Source: Kordia sp965224175
GTDB taxonomy: Bacteria; Bacteroidota; Bacteroidia; Flavobacteriales; Flavobacteriaceae
Direction of reading: 5' to 3'
Assembly (NCBI RefSeq): GCF_965224175.1
Contig: NZ_OZ245041.1
Span: forward strand, 3,038,001-3,102,000
DNA: 64,000 nucleotides
Both the position numbers and the translations under genes were made by a program. The notes under the pieces were generated by a model. It did no database searches. It saw only the letters and a list, made by a program, of their open reading frames with translations, and was not told where the DNA came from. Position 1 is the stretch's first letter. Every line of letters begins with the position of its first letter. This document shows, one piece after another, positions 1 to 7,457 of this stretch.

Positions 1-36
1 CAAGAAGCATTGATCGGAAACATTAAAAATATTTAG
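1..36 (+). CDS. Possible 3' end of an upstream gene (partial)
   Basis: Frame 1 is open from the window edge to a TAG at 34-36 and would encode the tail QEALIGNIKNI. A perfect hairpin terminator follows at 121-142, which fits a plus-strand gene ending nearby. The same frame reopens with an ATG at 37 and runs 20 codons to a TAG at 97-99, so the true end may be either stop. The fragment is too short to identify, and no function can be assigned. Confidence 0.25.
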   Translation, partial: QEALIGNIKNI

Positions 37-114
37 ATGCAAGCGCCGGAGCATTTAAATCTTGATTATGGAGTAAAAATTACCCAGAAAGTTTTTTAGT
101 TAGTTATGAAACAT

Positions 115-147
115 AAAAAAAGAGTACTGAAATCAGTACTCTTTTCA
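115..147 (+). terminator. Rho-independent terminator
   Basis: Perfect 10-bp stem AGAGTACTGA (121-130) and TCAGTACTCT (133-142), flanked by an A-run on the left and T's on the right. It would end transcription of the gene entering from the left edge. Confidence 0.75.
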
Positions 148-899
148 TCACCACTTTATTAAAACTCTAGTATCTGATACTAGATATAAACTATTACAAT
201 TCATAGTTATTTGTTTCTGTATATTGTATTTAAATATACTGGTGGCTTGTCACTTTAAAATTGACTTTTGATAATTTGTGGTTGTATCGCTGATGCGTGC
301 TTCTTTTTTTGATTGTACCAATGACTATTTATTGTAAAATAGCCATTGGCAATGTAATCAAAATATAGAAGTCGTAATTACAACTGCGTTTGTTATGGTA
401 GTAACTTCTTTGTAATTACAGTATTGTAGAGCTAACTACTTCCCTCAATACAACCTCTAATTTTTTTGACTTTTGTGAATTGTCTCTCACAAGCTAAATG
501 TCATGATGTGATATTATTCGGTTTGATTTCATTGTTTCCTTCTTTTTTTTGGTTAAAATTATTGTGTTGGTTGTTTTGATTTCACATTGCTAAATAATGG
601 CGTTATTTTCTATTTATCAAGTAGTTATTGTAAGCGTTTATAAATATCATGCTACGAATTTATAAATGCCATCTATGCAATTTTACGCAAATGCATTATA
701 ATCACTTGCTTTAAGTTAAAGTGTTATTATTCTTTCAAAAAATGCTATATTTATAGGCGTTTGTAACCATTTTATAGTGATATTTTGATTATTACAACAA
801 AATTGTATCTATTGCCCTACAATTTTGGTTGTATTTTAAATATCAAAACTATTTTTAAAAGCAGTTTTTACATCCGATTCAAAAAAAATCAGAGAAAAA
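148..899. other. AT-rich intergenic region, no gene seen
   Basis: About 750 bases with no convincing ORF. It holds an imperfect 13-bp inverted repeat at 318-330 and 337-349, loop 331-336, without a T-run that would make it a terminator. GTAATTAC occurs twice, at 374-381 and 412-419. The 3' part must hold the promoter of the regulator starting at 900, but no clear Bacteroidota TTTG/TAnnTTTG pair was found. Confidence 0.5.
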
Positions 900-2714
900 G
901 TGAAAAATTATATTAGAAGTTTATCTTCTTTCTTGTCCTTACCTACAACTTTACACGACAGAAAGACTCCTATTTCCATAGTAATTGGTATTATTTTGAC
1001 TGTTTTTTGTACAAACTCTGTGTTTGCACAACTGAGTTCTGGTACGTTTGAGGACATGAAGCAGGATTTTTATAATACGACAGAAAATCCAGAAAAAGCT
1101 TTTGAGATTGCTACCTCATATTTAGCAAAAGCGAAAGAAGCCAATGATGTTGCACAAATTGTAGCTGGTTATGAATTGTTAGTTTCTCATTATAGTCATA
1201 CTAAAAAAGCTATTTCATATACAGATAGTATTATTCTTCTCACTAAAAATACAAAGCTAGAACACTATCCGGCGGAAGGTTATTTATTGAAAGGAATTCA
1301 GTTATATTATAATTCTAGGTATAATGATGCGTTGACAAATTTTGCAACAGCTAATGACATAGCGCTGACAAATAAGAATTTGAAACAGCAAATTTCTATT
1401 AAACATTATATAGGTTTACTTAAAAATGTAAGTGAAGAACGTGAAGAAGCGCTAAAGATTTTTCAAGAGAATATAGATTTTATCCACAAGAATAATTTTG
1501 AAGAAAAAGATTCAGAGCAGTATTTAAAGTCATTGTTTGCTTTGGCAAATTCTTATAATAAGATTCGCATTTTAGATTCTGCTGAAGTTGTAAACCAACG
1601 TGGAATTAAAGCTAGTTTAAAACATCCTAACCAATATTTGTATCCTTGGTTTTTAACTTCTTATGGAATTACTTCCTATTACAAGGAGAATTATACGGTA
1701 GCTATTGATAGTTTGTCAAAGGCTTCAAACTTTTTAAAGAAGAATGAAAAATCCTTATGCTCCAATTATTTATATATATATAGGTGTTTGGAGAAATTAG
1801 GAAAAAATGAAGAAGCCATTGATTATTTGTATAAAGTTGATTCTATTTATCAACAGAAGCCAAAGGTAATTTTTCAAGCTAGAGAAGCCTATGAGTTTTT
1901 GAATAAAGAGTTGAAAGCAGCTAAAAATCCAGAAAAACAATTGGCAGCTATAGAAAAGTTATTAGTTGTAGATGAAATTATTACGGAAGAATACCAAAAT
2001 TTAGGAAAAGAGATTGTTCAAAAGTATGAAACACCTTTAATGATTTCTGAAAAGGAAGATTTATTGAATGAGAAAGAAGAATTGATCAATCAATTGAAAG
2101 ACGAAAACTTTTGGTCACAAAAAATGGTGGCTGTACTGGTTATTATTTCTGTAATATTGCTCGTTATGATTTTTTACTTCTTCCGTAGAAACAAAATACA
2201 AAAGAAACGATTCAATGCTTTAATAGCTGAGTATGAACAAAAGAAAGTTCAGAAAGAAAAAGAAAAAACCGAAAAAGGAAATGTTCTAACTACAGAGAAA
2301 AATACGGTAACCACAAAACAAAAAGAAGATATTGGATTACCAAAAGAAGTTGTAGATGCTATTTTAGTAAAACTTGAAAAGTTTGAAGATACACATCGAT
2401 TTACCAAAAAGAATTATACACAAACAAAACTTGCCAAAGAGTTAGATACAAATAGCACGTACTTGTCAAAAATTATAAATATGACTAAAGGTATGAACTT
2501 TGCCAAGTATATGAATGAACTCCGCATTGATTATGCTATTGAACAAATGAAAGAAAATAAAGTGTTCAGATCTTACACAATTAAGGCCATTGCCATAGAG
2601 GTTGGTTTTAATAATGCACAGTCATTTTCGATCGCTTTTCACAAAAAAACGGGCATAAATCCATCTTACTTCCTGAAACAGCTTGAAAATCAGAAAATAG
2701 AATCAACTATCTGA
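900..2714 (+). CDS. TPR-transmembrane-AraC family transcriptional regulator
   Basis: This 604-aa protein is a predicted membrane-anchored transcription factor. A hydrophobic signal/anchor segment lies near residues 24-44 (ending VFAQ). Helical TPR-like repeats fill about 60-390, and a single transmembrane helix is at about 408-429 (MVAVLVIISVILLVMIF). A charged linker is followed by an AraC-type double helix-turn-helix at about 504-597, ending in the usual GINPSYF motif. The TPR part would sit in the periplasm and the DNA-binding part in the cytoplasm; the ligand is unknown. The start is GTG at 900; no in-frame ATG precedes the signal segment. A paralogue of the same architecture lies at 20223-21992. 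A small GG-leader peptide gene follows 120 bp downstream and could be a target, but that is only inferred from position. Confidence 0.9.
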   Translation: MKNYIRSLSSFLSLPTTLHDRKTPISIVIGIILTVFCTNSVFAQLSSGTFEDMKQDFYNTTENPEKAFEIATSYLAKAKEANDVAQIVAGYELLVSHYSHTKKAISYTDSIILLTKNTKLEHYPAEGYLLKGIQLYYNSRYNDALTNFATANDIALTNKNLKQQISIKHYIGLLKNVSEEREEALKIFQENIDFIHKNNFEEKDSEQYLKSLFALANSYNKIRILDSAEVVNQRGIKASLKHPNQYLYPWFLTSYGITSYYKENYTVAIDSLSKASNFLKKNEKSLCSNYLYIYRCLEKLGKNEEAIDYLYKVDSIYQQKPKVIFQAREAYEFLNKELKAAKNPEKQLAAIEKLLVVDEIITEEYQNLGKEIVQKYETPLMISEKEDLLNEKEELINQLKDENFWSQKMVAVLVIISVILLVMIFYFFRRNKIQKKRFNALIAEYEQKKVQKEKEKTEKGNVLTTEKNTVTTKQKEDIGLPKEVVDAILVKLEKFEDTHRFTKKNYTQTKLAKELDTNSTYLSKIINMTKGMNFAKYMNELRIDYAIEQMKENKVFRSYTIKAIAIEVGFNNAQSFSIAFHKKTGINPSYFLKQLENQKIESTI

Positions 2715-2735
2715 TTTTCAGTATTTTATTTTTTA
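2685..2735 (+). terminator. Probable terminator overlapping the stop codon of the regulator
   Basis: GAAAATCAG (2685-2693) pairs with CTGATTTTC (2711-2719). The TGA stop (2712-2714) lies inside the right arm, and a T-rich stretch follows. The 17-nt loop is long, so this may be weak. Confidence 0.45.
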
Positions 2736-2788
2736 ATTTTCATCGTGATATTTGTAAATCCCACTATACTTCATTAGAATTGGGTGTC

Positions 2789-2820
2789 GTTTTGATATAC
2801 TTTTACATCGTAATCAAAAC
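2789..2820. promoter_or_regulatory. Inverted repeat upstream of the GG-leader peptide
   Basis: GTTTTGAT (2789-2796) and ATCAAAAC (2813-2820) are perfect 8-bp arms separated by 16 bp, ending 14 bp before the ATG of the peptide gene. It could be a protein-binding site or a 5'-UTR stem. Confidence 0.4.
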
Positions 2821-2834
2821 TAAATTTACATACT

Positions 2835-3008
2835 ATGAAAACGACTAAAAGAAACTTCGGAAAATTAAGCTTATCAAAATTAAACATTGCAAAAGTAGGA
2901 GACATTAATAGTATATACGGAGGATCTCTTCCAAAAGAATCTGAGGACTGTAACACACACGATACATGTACTTACAATTGTGGAGGTGATACGATAGATA
3001 CACAATAG
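2835..3008 (+). CDS. GG-leader peptide, putative RiPP / natural product precursor
   Basis: An ATG at 2835 opens a 57-codon frame. The leader contains KLSLSKLNIAKVGDINSIYGG, which fits the Bacteroidota 'natural product precursor' pattern (alternating Leu/Lys, an Ile-Ala-Lys core, then a double glycine at residues 29-30). The 27-residue remainder is acidic, carries three Cys (39, 45, 49) and several Thr/Ser, and ends DTIDTQ. Cleavage after GG by a C39-type protease/ABC exporter is the family expectation. No exporter or modifying enzyme is nearby. An inverted repeat (2789-2820) sits just upstream. The gene lies between the TPR/AraC regulator and the peptidase lipoprotein, all on the plus strand. 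The reading frame and leader make it convincing; the final product is unknown. Confidence 0.75.
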   Translation: MKTTKRNFGKLSLSKLNIAKVGDINSIYGGSLPKESEDCNTHDTCTYNCGGDTIDTQ

Positions 3009-3117
3009 AATTAGAAATTATATTTCTCTATATCGTAAGGTGCTATTTCGGATATCGTTCATATATCTTGATCTAGCATTTTACCATTTTAATAAAAACC
3101 CCTTACTCTTTTTACGA

Positions 3118-5292
3118 ATGAAATACACGTTTATTCTTTATATATTCATCTCAATATTTTTAGTACAGTGTGCTACAAATGAAAATCATCCGCATATTGC
3201 AAATGAACAGCCTGTACAGGAAACGTATTTTTCAAAAACTATTGAAGATCCATATCAGTATTTAGAAAATTTAAAAGATCCTTCGGTACTTTCATGGCTT
3301 ACTTCTCAAAATAACTACACACAAAAAGTACTTCAAGACATTTCAGGTCGTCAACAACTTGTAGAAAAGATTAAAAAGAATGACGAAATGCGCTCAGAAA
3401 CTGTTTTTAATTTAAAAGTACTTTCGCCTGATGCATATTATTATATAAAGTATTCAAAAAACCATGAAGCCAATGTCTTATATTTTAGAGCAGGAATTGA
3501 TGGAGAAGAAATAGCACTCTTCAATTCTGAAGAGTATAAGGCTGCTTCTAACAACACCTATATTATTAATTATTTTCAGCCGAGCTGGAATGGTAAAAAA
3601 ATAGCAATTGGCTTTACGAAAAACGATGAAGAATTCTCGGAAGTCGTTATTTATGACGTAGCTAATAAAAGCTTTCACAAAGAAGTTATAGACCATTGTT
3701 GGCCATCTGAATTAGGTGGTATCAATTGGCTTGACGACAATTCTGGATTTACGTATCTACATATTCCTGATATTGATACAACATCTCCTAATTATATTTT
3801 AGACAGTGCCACCGTATTGTATCGTTTGGGAAATAACCCGAAAGATTTACATATTATTTTTTCTAGAAAAACACATCCGAAACTACACTTAAAACCTGCA
3901 GATTTTCCCATTGTAAATATTTTTGGAAAAGACCAAAAGTATATGTTTGGTAGAGTTGGCGGTATTGGTTTTAAAGATTATTATTATGCGCCTATAAGCG
4001 AATTAAAGAATGAACAAGTTACCTGGAAGCCATTATTTAAGAAGAAACATAAGGTAGAAAAGTTTCTTCCTCATAATGACGAAATTTATTTTTTGAGCGC
4101 ACTAAAAGCTTCTAATTTTAGTCTGCATAAAACTAAGGTTAATCAACTAAATTTTGATACGCCAATTGAGGTAATTCCTGCCTCAAAAGATGAAATTTTA
4201 AAAGATTTTTCGATTACTTCTGATGGATTATTTTATACAAGTACTAAAAATGGCGTACTCGCGAGCTTGTATCACTTAAAAGATACTTCTATTGAGAAAA
4301 TTATATTGCCTGAATCTTCTGGAAGTATTAGTTTATCAAATATTTCTACTAGTACTCCAGAATTATGGATTGAGATAGAAGGTTGGACAAGTCATAAAAA
4401 TAGATATCGATATAACAGCGAAAAGAAAGCTTTTACGAAAGAAAACCCAACGCCAGTTGTCAATTATCCTGAATTGGAAGATATTGTCGTAAAAGAGATT
4501 GAAATTGCTTCTCATGACGGCACAAAGGTTCCTTTGTCAATCATTTATAAGAAAGGTATGCGAAAAAATGGCGAAAATCGCATGTTATTGAATGGTTATG
4601 GAAGTTATAATTGGATTAATGCACCTATGTTGTATCCATATTTGTTGTATTGGATTTCGGAAGGTGGCGTGTATGCGGTAGCTCATGTTCGTGGTGGCGG
4701 TGAAAAAGGAGAACAATGGCATAAAGAAGGCTATAAAACAACCAAACCAAATACATGGAAAGATTTTATTGCCTGTACCGAGTATTTAATTGATGAAGGA
4801 TATACTTCTTCGGAACGATTTGCTGTTTGGGGCGGAAGTGCTGGCGGAATTAATATTGGTCGCGCAGTTACCGAACGACCAGATTTATATGCTGTAGCTG
4901 TTATTAGAGTTGGTTTACTGAATACACTGCGCTCAGAAATTGCGCCCAACGGACAGAATAATATTAAAGAGTTTGGAACGATTAAAGATTCTGTAGAGTT
5001 TGAAGCTTTATTAGAAATGGACGCGTATCATCATGTACAAAAAGGTACAAATTACCCAGCCATATTTTTAACTGCTGGAATTAATGACTCGAGAGTTGCT
5101 GCTTGGCAACCTGCGAAGTTTGCTGCGCGAATGCAAGCTGCTTCGAGTTCAAGTGCGCCTATTTTATTGTCTGTAAATTTTGATGAAGGTCATGGTTTTG
5201 ATCGCTCACAGAAAAGCAAACGAGAAGAATTAGCTGATATTATTTCTTTTGCAATGTGGCAAACTGGAAGTGAGAAGTATCAGGTGAAGTAG
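3118..5292 (+). CDS. Prolyl oligopeptidase family serine peptidase, lipoprotein (S9)
   Basis: Predicted envelope-bound peptidase that cleaves short peptides, usually after proline. Starting at the ATG at 3118 gives 724 aa with a lipoprotein signal (lipobox LVQC, Cys at residue 18). An upstream in-frame ATG at 3040 would bury this signal, so 3118 is preferred. The N-terminal 'DPYQYLENL' segment and a beta-propeller (roughly 80-430) precede the alpha/beta-hydrolase domain. The catalytic triad is visible: Ser574 in WGGSAGG, Asp657 in GINDSRV and His692 in EGHGF. The family usually has GGSNGG at the Ser, so Asn to Ala is a small variation. It lies 109 bp after the GG-leader peptide gene. A role in maturing or degrading small peptides is possible but unproven. 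Confidence 0.9.
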   Translation: MKYTFILYIFISIFLVQCATNENHPHIANEQPVQETYFSKTIEDPYQYLENLKDPSVLSWLTSQNNYTQKVLQDISGRQQLVEKIKKNDEMRSETVFNLKVLSPDAYYYIKYSKNHEANVLYFRAGIDGEEIALFNSEEYKAASNNTYIINYFQPSWNGKKIAIGFTKNDEEFSEVVIYDVANKSFHKEVIDHCWPSELGGINWLDDNSGFTYLHIPDIDTTSPNYILDSATVLYRLGNNPKDLHIIFSRKTHPKLHLKPADFPIVNIFGKDQKYMFGRVGGIGFKDYYYAPISELKNEQVTWKPLFKKKHKVEKFLPHNDEIYFLSALKASNFSLHKTKVNQLNFDTPIEVIPASKDEILKDFSITSDGLFYTSTKNGVLASLYHLKDTSIEKIILPESSGSISLSNISTSTPELWIEIEGWTSHKNRYRYNSEKKAFTKENPTPVVNYPELEDIVVKEIEIASHDGTKVPLSIIYKKGMRKNGENRMLLNGYGSYNWINAPMLYPYLLYWISEGGVYAVAHVRGGGEKGEQWHKEGYKTTKPNTWKDFIACTEYLIDEGYTSSERFAVWGGSAGGINIGRAVTERPDLYAVAVIRVGLLNTLRSEIAPNGQNNIKEFGTIKDSVEFEALLEMDAYHHVQKGTNYPAIFLTAGINDSRVAAWQPAKFAARMQAASSSSAPILLSVNFDEGHGFDRSQKSKREELADIISFAMWQTGSEKYQVK

Positions 5293-5430
5293 GTGCTTGA
5301 TCTGACAGGTGATGGGTCGCTTCGCTTTTTGTTTATTTGTATGTTCATGTATTTATTTTATTTCTAAAACATTATTATAGTATTAGATATAGAACAGAAA
5401 TGTATAATGTTTTTATTGATTAAAATAAAA

Positions 5431-5465
5431 AACTCAAGATTGAATTCAATCCTGAGTTTTTAACA
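5431..5465. terminator. Bidirectional terminator between convergent genes
   Basis: A 12-bp stem with one mismatch (5431-5442 / 5447-5458), loop AATT, has an A-run to the left and T's to the right. It serves the peptidase gene from the left and the small minus-strand gene from the right. Confidence 0.75.
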
Positions 5466-5505
5466 CTTACACAGTTTATAGTATGATGTAGTACCTTTTT
5501 AAATT

Positions 5506-5742
5506 TTATTCATTAGGTAGCTCATAGAGAATACTATTATCATTCTTTTCCTCGTCTGTGTATGCACGAAAGCCGCCTCCTACTAAACAATCATGTTTTT
5601 CTGCCCATGAAATTATTATTTCTAAGAGTTCTGACGGAACATTTATGTCAAGCATTCCATCATCAGAATCATGATGTAAAGCAAATTCAAATCTCCATGC
5701 CTCTTGTATTTTTTTAGTTTCCTTTACTGATTTATTACTCAT
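5506..5742 (-). CDS. Small hypothetical protein, possibly YggL/DUF469-like
   Basis: A 78-aa acidic protein beginning at ATG 5742. After a charged N-terminus it contains WRFEFALHHDSDDG, then SELLEIIISWAEKHDCLVGGGF. The spacing of these segments recalls the YggL (DUF469) ribosome-associated family, in which a similar hydrophobic helix is followed by a Gly-rich turn. This is a weak pattern match, and a plain hypothetical protein is the safe call. It stands alone, with terminators on both sides. Confidence 0.6.
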   Translation of the reverse strand: MSNKSVKETKKIQEAWRFEFALHHDSDDGMLDINVPSELLEIIISWAEKHDCLVGGGFRAYTDEEKNDNSILYELPNE

Positions 5743-5846
5743 TTTATTTTATTTTTAAAAACCTACTTCTTTCATTATTAGGATTCAATAAACTACTGTA
5801 CTAAAACAAAAAGTATTTTAATCTTGATTTTTTCAACTTATAAACA

Positions 5847-5876
5847 AAAAAGAGCGCTATTGCTAGCACTCTTTTT
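5847..5876. terminator. Terminator downstream of the DUF5689 gene
   Basis: Stem 5847-5859 / 5864-5876 with one mismatch (a G-U on one strand), loop TTGC, A-run and T-run on the two sides. It is 25 bp beyond the stop of the minus-strand DUF5689 gene. Confidence 0.7.
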
Positions 5877-5900
5877 ATGATGTATGTTTTTTCAAGAATC

Positions 5901-7310
5901 TTACATTCCTGTTACTTTGATATCGTCAATGTGGTATCTTGTTTCTGCTCCACCATCAGCACCTAAGTATTTGAATGCTACATGTACATCTCCATTTAAA
6001 CAAGAGATATTTAATTCAGAAGTTACGAAGCTACCAAATCCGCCTCCACCAACTGGAATGTTTGCGTTAAGCAATGTCCACTCAGTTGTTGTTGGATCAC
6101 CTGTATAGTTTTCAGTAATGAATGCTTCTAATATAGTTCCTGTTTCGAAGTTAGCAGAGATTTCAAAAGATAACTCTTCTTGAGTTGTTGAGTCTAAGTT
6201 AATTGCTGGTGTTACTAACCAAGCTTCTAATGGGCTTTCTCCTGTTCCGAAAGCAGAAATCTTCATGTATCTGTCTCCACTGAAAGAACTATCTTCATAA
6301 CGCTCAGAACCTCCTGAAACGTTTACGTTTGTCCATCCTAAAACGTCTAATTGAGCTTCATTAGTGATTGATTGGAAGTCTTCTTCAAATACAGTCATTG
6401 CAGTAGAAACTGGTCCAGTACAATCTAATACATCTGGATCACAACGTACAGTTTCTGTAAAGTTAACATCTGCTAAAGTATTTATTACTAAAACATTTGC
6501 ATCATCACCGAAGTCTCTTGTGAAAACTCCTTGAATTGATCCTTTTCTTTCATCAATTGTTAATGATTTGAAATCAGCGAATGTACTTGTTTGTAATGCA
6601 ATAATTCCACCATCAACACATTCTTCAATGTTTCTGAATCCGTCAAAGCTATCAGAAGCTTCACCAGCATATGTTAATCCGATATTGCTTAAGCTAAACT
6701 GTACATCATTTAATTGAATTAATGTGTTTTCGTCAGCTTCTGTCAATTCACCAACTGTTGTTGATTTTGGTGTAATGTCTTCTACTTCAGTACCACGAAC
6801 TACGAAGTTATCTAATTCAAATGGTTGAATTTGATCGATATCGTTTCCGTTTGGTTTTCCAATAGCATATACTCCATTTTCAACTCCGATCGCTAAACCG
6901 TTCATTTTGATATATACTTTTCTACCAAATCCATATCTTTGGAATAATCCAGATTGGTTGATGTCTACACGGAATCCTAATCTTGGATCAGACGCATCAT
7001 CAGATCCGTCTACTTTGTTTTGAATTACGATTTCTTCGAAGAAGTTTCCAGCTTGGTCACTAGATATTACATATCCTTCAATGATAACTTCTGCTTCATC
7101 AAGTGCAATTTCTGCAATGTCATCTCCACTTGCTACAGCTTGTTGGTATCTTGCTACCATGTTTTGGAAAGTAGCGTTTGCAGTTAATCCTGGATCAACA
7201 GTAGTTGTTCCGTTAGGAATTGCAAATTCATCGTCTTGAACACAAGAAGTAATAACTAGTCCTAGAGTTCCGAAGGCAGCTATTAAACTAAAAATTTTAT
7301 TTGCTTTCAT
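5901..7310 (-). CDS. DUF5689 / choice-of-anchor-J domain lipoprotein
   Basis: A 469-aa lipoprotein (lipobox VITSC, Cys at about residue 23). The N-terminal half (about 40-290) matches the DUF5689 type, an OB-fold-like domain found in Bacteroidota surface lipoproteins. The C-terminal third (about 305-469) has the choice-of-anchor-J look, starting FEEDFQSI and ending YHIDDIKVTGM. It follows the TonB receptor gene by 147 bp on the same strand, with a secreted nuclease-like gene divergent on the far side. This suggests it is the surface partner of the receptor, in the manner of SusD-type lipoproteins. Binding of nucleic acid or another phosphorylated substrate is an inference from the context. 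Confidence 0.85.
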   Translation of the reverse strand: MKANKIFSLIAAFGTLGLVITSCVQDDEFAIPNGTTTVDPGLTANATFQNMVARYQQAVASGDDIAEIALDEAEVIIEGYVISSDQAGNFFEEIVIQNKVDGSDDASDPRLGFRVDINQSGLFQRYGFGRKVYIKMNGLAIGVENGVYAIGKPNGNDIDQIQPFELDNFVVRGTEVEDITPKSTTVGELTEADENTLIQLNDVQFSLSNIGLTYAGEASDSFDGFRNIEECVDGGIIALQTSTFADFKSLTIDERKGSIQGVFTRDFGDDANVLVINTLADVNFTETVRCDPDVLDCTGPVSTAMTVFEEDFQSITNEAQLDVLGWTNVNVSGGSERYEDSSFSGDRYMKISAFGTGESPLEAWLVTPAINLDSTTQEELSFEISANFETGTILEAFITENYTGDPTTTEWTLLNANIPVGGGGFGSFVTSELNISCLNGDVHVAFKYLGADGGAETRYHIDDIKVTGM

Positions 7311-7457
7311 CTGTTTATTTTTATGTTTTTATCTGGTCAAATGGAACATCCTAAAAAATCATTCTTTACTTTGATTGAAATTTTATGAATGGATGTTTCA
7401 TTTGTTCGATTTTATTTTTTGTGCACAACTATAAAGTTACGCAATCTTTTGTTTTGT

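Noticed and set aside
318..349. Imperfect hairpin as a terminator or RNA gene
   Set aside because: The T-run is on the wrong side for a terminator on either strand and no promoter pair was found; kept only as a note in the intergenic entry.
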